The notes below the pieces were generated by a model. The model made no database searches. It was not told the DNA's origin and saw nothing but the letters and a program-made list of their open reading frames with translations. From Chromatiaceae bacterium (GTDB lineage: Bacteria; Pseudomonadota; Gammaproteobacteria; Chromatiales; Chromatiaceae), in contig JACKMX010000002.1 of assembly GCA_024235175.1 (NCBI GenBank), forward strand, positions 124,001-188,000: a DNA stretch of 64,000 nt, given 5' to 3'. Both the position numbers and the translations under genes were made by a program. Shown here piece after piece: positions 62,764 to 64,000 of this stretch. Every line of letters begins with the position of its first letter. The stretch's first letter is position 1.

Positions 62764-63117
62764 TTACTGTTTGAGCAGACGATAGGGGCTTTGGTGGAGA
62801 TACTCCTCCACCACACGACCGCCGATCAAGTGCTCCTGAATGATGCGTTCCAATTTGTCAGGTGTCAGCTCCTGGTAATAAACACCTTCCGGGTATACCA
62901 ATGCCACAGGTCCGTTGTGGCAGACTCGCAGGCAGTCAACTTTGCTCCTGTCTATCCCATTCTGGGGTATGGCATAGCCCAGTTCGGACAATCGCTGTTT
63001 CAGGAAGTTCCAGCAGTGCGCGCCCATATCCGTACCATGGCACTTCGGCTTGGTTGGGGTAGCACAAAGAAATATATGGCGTCTCACTTCACTATCTATT
63101 TTATCATCGCGGCGCAA
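62764..63117 (-). CDS. Thioredoxin-like [2Fe-2S] ferredoxin
   Basis: This 117-residue protein has the four-Cys pattern of the thioredoxin-like ferredoxins: FLCATPTKPKC, CWNFLK, then VDCLRVCHNGPVALVYPEGVYYQEL. Such proteins resemble the HoxF/NuoE cluster domain and Azotobacter Shethna-type ferredoxin. The start is TTG at 63117 with AGG just upstream, because no ATG lies before the first Cys. It is convergent with the hemerythrin gene. Confidence 0.85.
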   Translation of the reverse strand: MRRDDKIDSEVRRHIFLCATPTKPKCHGTDMGAHCWNFLKQRLSELGYAIPQNGIDRSKVDCLRVCHNGPVALVYPEGVYYQELTPDKLERIIQEHLIGGRVVEEYLHQSPYRLLKQ

Positions 63118-63195
63118 TTACCTGGCGATTGGCCGGAGGTACCTGTATCCCTGAAATTAGACCAGCTTCGGAGTTGCGCAGACATACCCCTTTGC

Positions 63196-63435
63196 TCAGC
63201 TCAGCCTATCCGACGATTGCGCCCGCATGGAAGATTCAGTGCTTTTTCCTGTGGAGTATTTGGCTCTGCATTTGCGGCAGACGAATTTGCGCTTCCGCAG
63301 AAGAAGCCTGTCGAGGAGACCCCTCGCTATCCGGTCGCCATCAGTCGATCCACAACTTGGGCATGCCAAGCCTTTGTCGAAAAAGCCACTGTACACGCTA
63401 GCCATCTCCCCTTTCAGCAAGCGGTTAAGCTGCAT
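63196..63435 (-). CDS. Small zinc-ribbon protein
   Basis: This 79-residue basic protein has two Cys pairs, CPSCGS near 26 and CRKCRAKYS near 52, which would make a zinc ribbon. The linker is Arg/Leu-rich (RIARGLLDRLLLRKRKFVC). An internal ATG at 63402 is another possible start. No family is named. It may bind nucleic acid. It lies upstream of the ferredoxin gene on the same strand. Confidence 0.6.
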   Translation of the reverse strand: MQLNRLLKGEMASVYSGFFDKGLACPSCGSTDGDRIARGLLDRLLLRKRKFVCRKCRAKYSTGKSTESSMRAQSSDRLS

Positions 63436-63455
63436 CGATCGCAGCTTCTTGCCAT

Positions 63456-63939
63456 TTAAAATAATTTACCCTTGGTAATGCAACCTTATTCTGGTCCATC
63501 AACAGCAATACAGCTTTAACTATAAACTCATAGCAAATACCATTCCAATATTTTTACTTGACTGCGGATCCCCAGATAACCATTGCCATATCCCATCCTG
63601 TAGATAATCAAATCTCTGTAACTCATTGAGTTCTATCTACAACAGCCGATGAATCGAGCCTGGCGCAGGCGACCACGGAACTGACAGATATTGAGAATCA
63701 TTTTTCAGTCGGCACCTGAACACACCGTACAGCGAACTCAATTACAATCTGTAAACAAAACTGACAATAAGCACCGTTTGTTTGCCAACAGAGCACTTGA
63801 ACCATGAACCGTCCTTTTTCAGCCTGTGTATTTGGCATATGGCACGGAAACAGATCATCCTTCTAACTCCTGTTGAGCTATTATCGGGACAATCCGACAC
63901 CAACCACGAACCATAAAAAAACCGGGTACGATAAACACG
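63456..63939. other. AT-rich intergenic region
   Basis: No gene, RNA or clear repeat is seen here. The 3' end must carry the promoter of the gene starting at 63940. No convincing -35/-10 pair was found. Confidence 0.5.
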
Positions 63940-64000
63940 ATGAAACTTCTTATTCTCGGGGCCGGTGCCGTTGGACTCTCCCTCGCGGCCCGCCTTGTGC
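63940..64000 (+). CDS. Rossmann-fold protein, ketopantoate-reductase-like (partial)
   Basis: The window cuts the gene after 20 codons. They read MKLLILGAGAVGLSLAARLV, a dinucleotide-binding GxGxxG start as in 2-dehydropantoate 2-reductases and related NADP-dependent reductases. The specific function cannot be fixed from so short a piece. Confidence 0.6.
   Translation, partial: MKLLILGAGAVGLSLAARLV

Overview
The window reads as the chromosome of a gammaproteobacterium. The evidence is the conserved housekeeping order: recC-recB-recD, hrcA-grpE-dnaK-dnaJ-dapB, nadK-recN-bamE, ratA-rnfH beside smpB-ssrA, and pncC-thpR-recA-recX-alaS-lysC-csrA-tRNA-Ser. A secreted DsrE-like protein, two hemerythrin-type proteins, a VPxP-type C-terminal sorting signal and a sigma-54 promoter would suit a Chromatiales-like sulfur-oxidising lineage. 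That placement is inference, not proof.

Layout. 1-1526 carries a cleanly inserted ISL3-type element with a perfect 8-bp target duplication. 1601-9335 holds a degenerate phospholipase A2-like secreted protein, rsmJ with a coupled small ORF, a response regulator/histidine kinase pair split by an IS1111-type element and a palindromic repeat, and a DsrE/hemerythrin/metallo-hydrolase group. 9444-18054 is the RecBCD operon. 18405-23318 holds a ComEA-like gene, pyrF, lapB-lapA, an isolated fliK and dapB. 23510-29091 is the heat-shock cluster, with a MITE between dnaK and dnaJ, a sigma-32 promoter before dnaK and a degenerate CIRCE operator before hrcA. 29248-35724 holds nadK, recN, bamE, rnfH, ratA, smpB, ssrA (with a partial duplicate of its 5' end) and a small lipoprotein. 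35926-47383 runs from an MFS transporter and gltA through tRNA-Ser, csrA, lysC, alaS, recX, recA, thpR and pncC.

47494-52822 is the accessory part. It has a cupin, an unrecognised 388-residue protein, a truncated alkaline-phosphatase-superfamily gene, a sigma-54 promoter followed by a terminator (candidate small RNA), and a trypsin-like protease with a sorting signal, flanked by two direct copies of a CoA-binding protein gene of which one is decayed. 52951-63435 holds a divergent L,D-transpeptidase/MepK-like pair, gpmI, a DUF4198/HupE divergent pair, a GGDEF-EAL protein with an adjacent bacteriohemerythrin, a thioredoxin-like ferredoxin and a zinc-ribbon protein. The window ends inside a Rossmann-fold gene.

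Genes that work together: RecBCD, RecA, RecX and RecN in double-strand-break repair; HrcA, GrpE, DnaK and DnaJ in protein folding; SmpB and tmRNA in ribosome rescue; LysC and DapB in the lysine/diaminopimelate pathway; LapA/LapB and BamE in envelope assembly. The most distinctive signals are non-coding: the sigma-54 promoter/small-RNA candidate, the inverted copy of the tRNA-Ser 3' end with an array of four hairpins, the duplicated ssrA 5' end, and a direct-repeat GTTC-N7-GTTC element at the recA promoter.
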